Origin: Carex sylvatica
Lineage: Eukaryota > Streptophyta > Magnoliopsida > Poales > Cyperaceae
Direction of reading: 5' to 3'
Length of the DNA stretch: 17,542 nt
NCBI GenBank assembly: GCA_964058845.1
Contig: CAXKVR010000576.1
Span: forward strand, 1 to 17,542
Each line of letters opens with the position of its first letter. Within the stretch, counting starts at the first letter, position 1. Shown here in pieces: positions 15,670 through 17,542 of this stretch. Below the pieces are notes generated by a model. The model made no database searches. It was not told the DNA's origin and saw only the letters and a list, made by a program, of their open reading frames with translations. Made by a program: the position numbers and the translations under genes.

Positions 15670-15915
15670 TTTAACTTGGCCGACGCTCCATCGCTCTCAA
15701 ATCTCAATAACCTAGTTCTCTCTCCGCCTCTCCCTAACTCACTCTCCCTCTCGCTCTAAAACCTAGCCGACGCTCTCAGCGACTGGCTGTTCCTCTGGCC
15801 TAGATGGCTCTCTCCTCTCTCTTCGGCCGTCTCTCCTCCGCATTCTCTACCTTTCAGAGTCTTACTTCATTAGATGGTCCGATCGAGGGTTTGATTGAGT
15901 GAACACTCGAGGTAC
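15670..15915 (+). pseudogene. CT- and CpG-rich islet resembling a plant 5' UTR and first exon
   Basis: This about 245-bp stretch contrasts sharply with its AT-rich surroundings. It has a pyrimidine-rich leader with AAAACCTAGCC, then an ATG at 15804 opening a 32-codon frame that starts MALSSLFGRLSSAFSTFQSL and stops at 15900-15902, and soon after CACTCGAG|GTACGA, a donor-like site. GCCGACGCTC occurs near 15679 and 15768. No continuing exons are recognisable downstream. It could be a captured or retroposed 5' gene end, the 5' end of a retroelement, or the first exon of a gene I cannot follow. Confidence 0.3.
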
Positions 15916-16098
15916 GATTACTTGTTTTACTGCATATTTTAGTTATTGTACTTAATTCTCTTTTTACGATTATTTGTTGTGATGTATTTTTCCATGAACA
16001 ATTTTTCAACTTAAAAACACGATTTTCATACCGGTAAAAGGAAGCCATGTGGATTTTATCCTACGAAAAAAAATTACTGTATAAACTATCGGTATAAC

Positions 16099-16279
16099 TA
16101 GGGCTGCTAAAAAACAATTTAGTTCGTGATTCGATTCAGATTCGATTCGAAAAATGTGTAGTTCACAATTAATTCGATTCGAAATGGATTCGATTCGAAA
16201 TAAATCAAACCAGGTTCGATTCGAATCTAATTCAAATCAAACTCAAACCTAGAGTAGGTTCGATTCGTTGCCACCCCTA
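16099..16279. mobile_element. Short hAT-like MITE with GATTCGA motifs
   Basis: 181 bp; left end TAGGGCTGCTAAAAAAC, right end on the reverse strand TAGGGGTGGCAACGAATCG. The interior is built from ATTCGATTCGAAA-type words. I find no convincing 8-bp target duplication, so the boundaries rest on the termini alone. The architecture matches the elements at 2510, 4148 and 8129. Confidence 0.6.
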
Positions 16280-16473
16280 GTCATAGTAGAGGTACAAAAT
16301 ATAAATGCATTTGAACCATCATCAAACCGAAATATTCTTTTTATATAAAAATCAATCTGAAATTCATTTGTAGTTTTGGGTTAAAAAAATAAATAACGAC
16401 TACAACACCAGACACGCTATCGACATCCAAAAGAAACCCTTTTTGTTTTCTTTTTTCTAGCAACGGGTATCAT

Positions 16474-16501
16474 AAAATTCCATTTAAATTGGGGAAATTA
16501 A

Positions 16502-16546
<45 letters not shown>

Positions 16547-16588
16547 AACCAATATAATAAAAAATTCCATCAATTGGGGAAATTAAAT
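16474..16588 (+). repeat. Direct repeats flanking an (AT)n(TG)n microsatellite
   Basis: AAAATTCCATTTAAATTGGG and onward at 16474-16503 recurs as 16561-16588 (AAAATTCCATCAATTGGGGA...), 2 bp shorter. Between them lie (AT)10 and (TG)13 at 16502-16546. The arrangement suggests a duplication spanning the microsatellite, or slippage-linked repair. Confidence 0.8.
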
Positions 16589-17109
16589 AATGGAGGCGGT
16601 TGGATTAATTAACACCACATGGGTGTTCATTGCGGTGCCTGATTTTGGTATACAGCCAAGCAGCTTTTCAAGGGTCAACTTGATTGTTCTGTATTATATA
16701 TATATATATATATATATTCTGGTGGTATTTATGATATATGTTGTCCTCATAAGGTGGTTGTACTCAAGGGTATTTTTATTTATTTATTGAGAAAGTTAAT
16801 GCGCATTATTTGCAATTATATGATAAAAAGGGGGAAATTGAGTATTAATATACGGCTCGCATTATTTCCATGCTCATGTGTTTGGTGTTGTAATAAATGC
16901 GTATGTATATATTAAACATTAACTTGTTTCTTGGATATCTCGTCCAATTATTCTCTAAAATTAATATGAAAGTACTTTATTGGCTGTGAAATAATGAATT
17001 TACATTTTCTTCATTTAATTTGTTTGTTTGAGTACTGATTAACGGATATTAGAACTTCATGAAAATTACAAAGAGACTAATTTATACATTGGCAAACTTG
17101 ATTGCTTGT
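16589..17109. other. AT-rich intergenic DNA with a TA microsatellite, no gene seen
   Basis: A TA run lies at 16695-16718. The 66-codon frame at 16590-16790 runs through it (YIYIYIY) and is not a credible gene. Confidence 0.55.
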
Positions 17110-17440
17110 ATAATTTGGATTATTACTGAAGTTCAAATATACAAGTTCGGTGTATATTCTTCAAACTGAATTGTATATTTTTTAGAATTTTTTTTTACTG
17201 TTTTAAAATAGGTAGAAGATCATTGTTTTTTAATGGTTCAAAACATTAATTTTGTACCTATCTTAACAAATAGTAAAATAATTTAAAAAAAAAAAATGCA
17301 AATACATATTTATATGAAAATTATATTGAACTAATCATATTGACCGTCAAAATTTGAAAATAAAAAATTGATCCGTATTATGAAGCTATCCATACTATGC
17401 ATAGTGCCATAGGCTCACTCTTTTGATTCCTTACAATTTT
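17110..17440. mobile_element. Diverged foldback element related to 10738-11109
   Basis: The inner arms meet around 17205-17275: TTTACTGTTTTAAAATAGGTA on the left faces TACCTATCTTAACAAATAGT on the right. The right arm follows the same block order as 10953-11109: AATAGTAAAA, GCAA..ACAT, ATTGAAC, GACCGT, TTTGAAAAT. The left arm carries the matching GAAGTTCAAATATA. Outer ends are approximate and no target duplication was identified. Confidence 0.4.
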
Positions 17441-17542
17441 GAGATTTGGTGAGATAAAGATGAGAATAAAGTTTTTCAATTTAAAATATTTACAAGAAAA
17501 ATTTTAGTTGAGTTTCGAACATGCATGGAGCGCAAACGTTTT

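Noticed and set aside
15476..15715. 79-codon frame starting with a hydrophobic segment
   Set aside because: Only weak resemblance to a signal peptide. The rest has no motif, and the frame runs into the CT-rich islet without a plausible gene structure.
1..17542. CRISPR array, phage, bacterial operon or long LTR retrotransposon
   Set aside because: No regularly spaced repeats with unique spacers, no bacterial gene organisation, no reverse transcriptase or integrase frames and no long terminal repeats were seen.

Overview
The window is nuclear DNA from a flowering plant. The intergenic sequence is AT-rich and full of microsatellites and small transposon remnants. The one recognisable gene has GT-AG introns and belongs to a plant-specific transcription factor family. 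The wording of its AP2 domain resembles monocot proteins, possibly a non-grass monocot, but this is impressionistic. No bacterial, organellar or viral gene was seen, and no RNA gene.

The central gene (coding exons 6845-7106, 7744-7966 and 9198-9693, + strand) encodes a 326-residue group VII ethylene response factor of the RAP2.12/RAP2.2 type. These proteins act as oxygen and nitric-oxide sensors through the Cys2 N-degron and switch on hypoxia genes. The N-terminus ([10 protein letters not shown]), a complete ERF-type AP2 domain and the C-terminal acidic/aromatic tail are all intact. A TATA box at 6672-6679 and a CT-rich leader precede it. A second intron cuts the end of the AP2 domain, and a further intron in the 3' untranslated region (9741-10137) is plausible.

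The rest is dominated by short non-autonomous DNA transposons. I find six hAT-like elements: 2510-3170, 3178-3496, 4148-4715, 8129-8813 (inside intron 2), 11812-12159 and 16099-16279. Their ends read approximately TAGGG/CAGGG. Five have exact or near-exact 8-bp target duplications; 16099-16279 has none visible. Four are filled with short motifs arranged as opposing arms, but the motif differs in each: CGAGCT, CGGGTA, CGGATA and GATTCGA. In the intronic element one motif has expanded to 14 perfect CGGATA copies. The element at 2510 sits at the very edge of the one at 3178, so one target sequence is present three times. A different, long-armed foldback element lies at 10738-11109 with an 8-bp duplication, and a diverged relative is at about 17110-17440.

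Layout: 1-138 possible truncated MITE; 139-2500 AT-rich sequence with small duplications; 2501-4723 transposon cluster; 4724-6670 AT-rich upstream region; 6672 to about 10450 the ERF gene; 10551-11206 nested foldback; 11207-15670 AT-rich sequence with one MITE, a G28 run and tandem duplications; 15670-15915 a CT- and CpG-rich islet that resembles a 5' exon but leads to no recognisable gene; 15916-17542 AT-rich sequence with a MITE, microsatellites and a foldback. I see no second convincing protein-coding gene.
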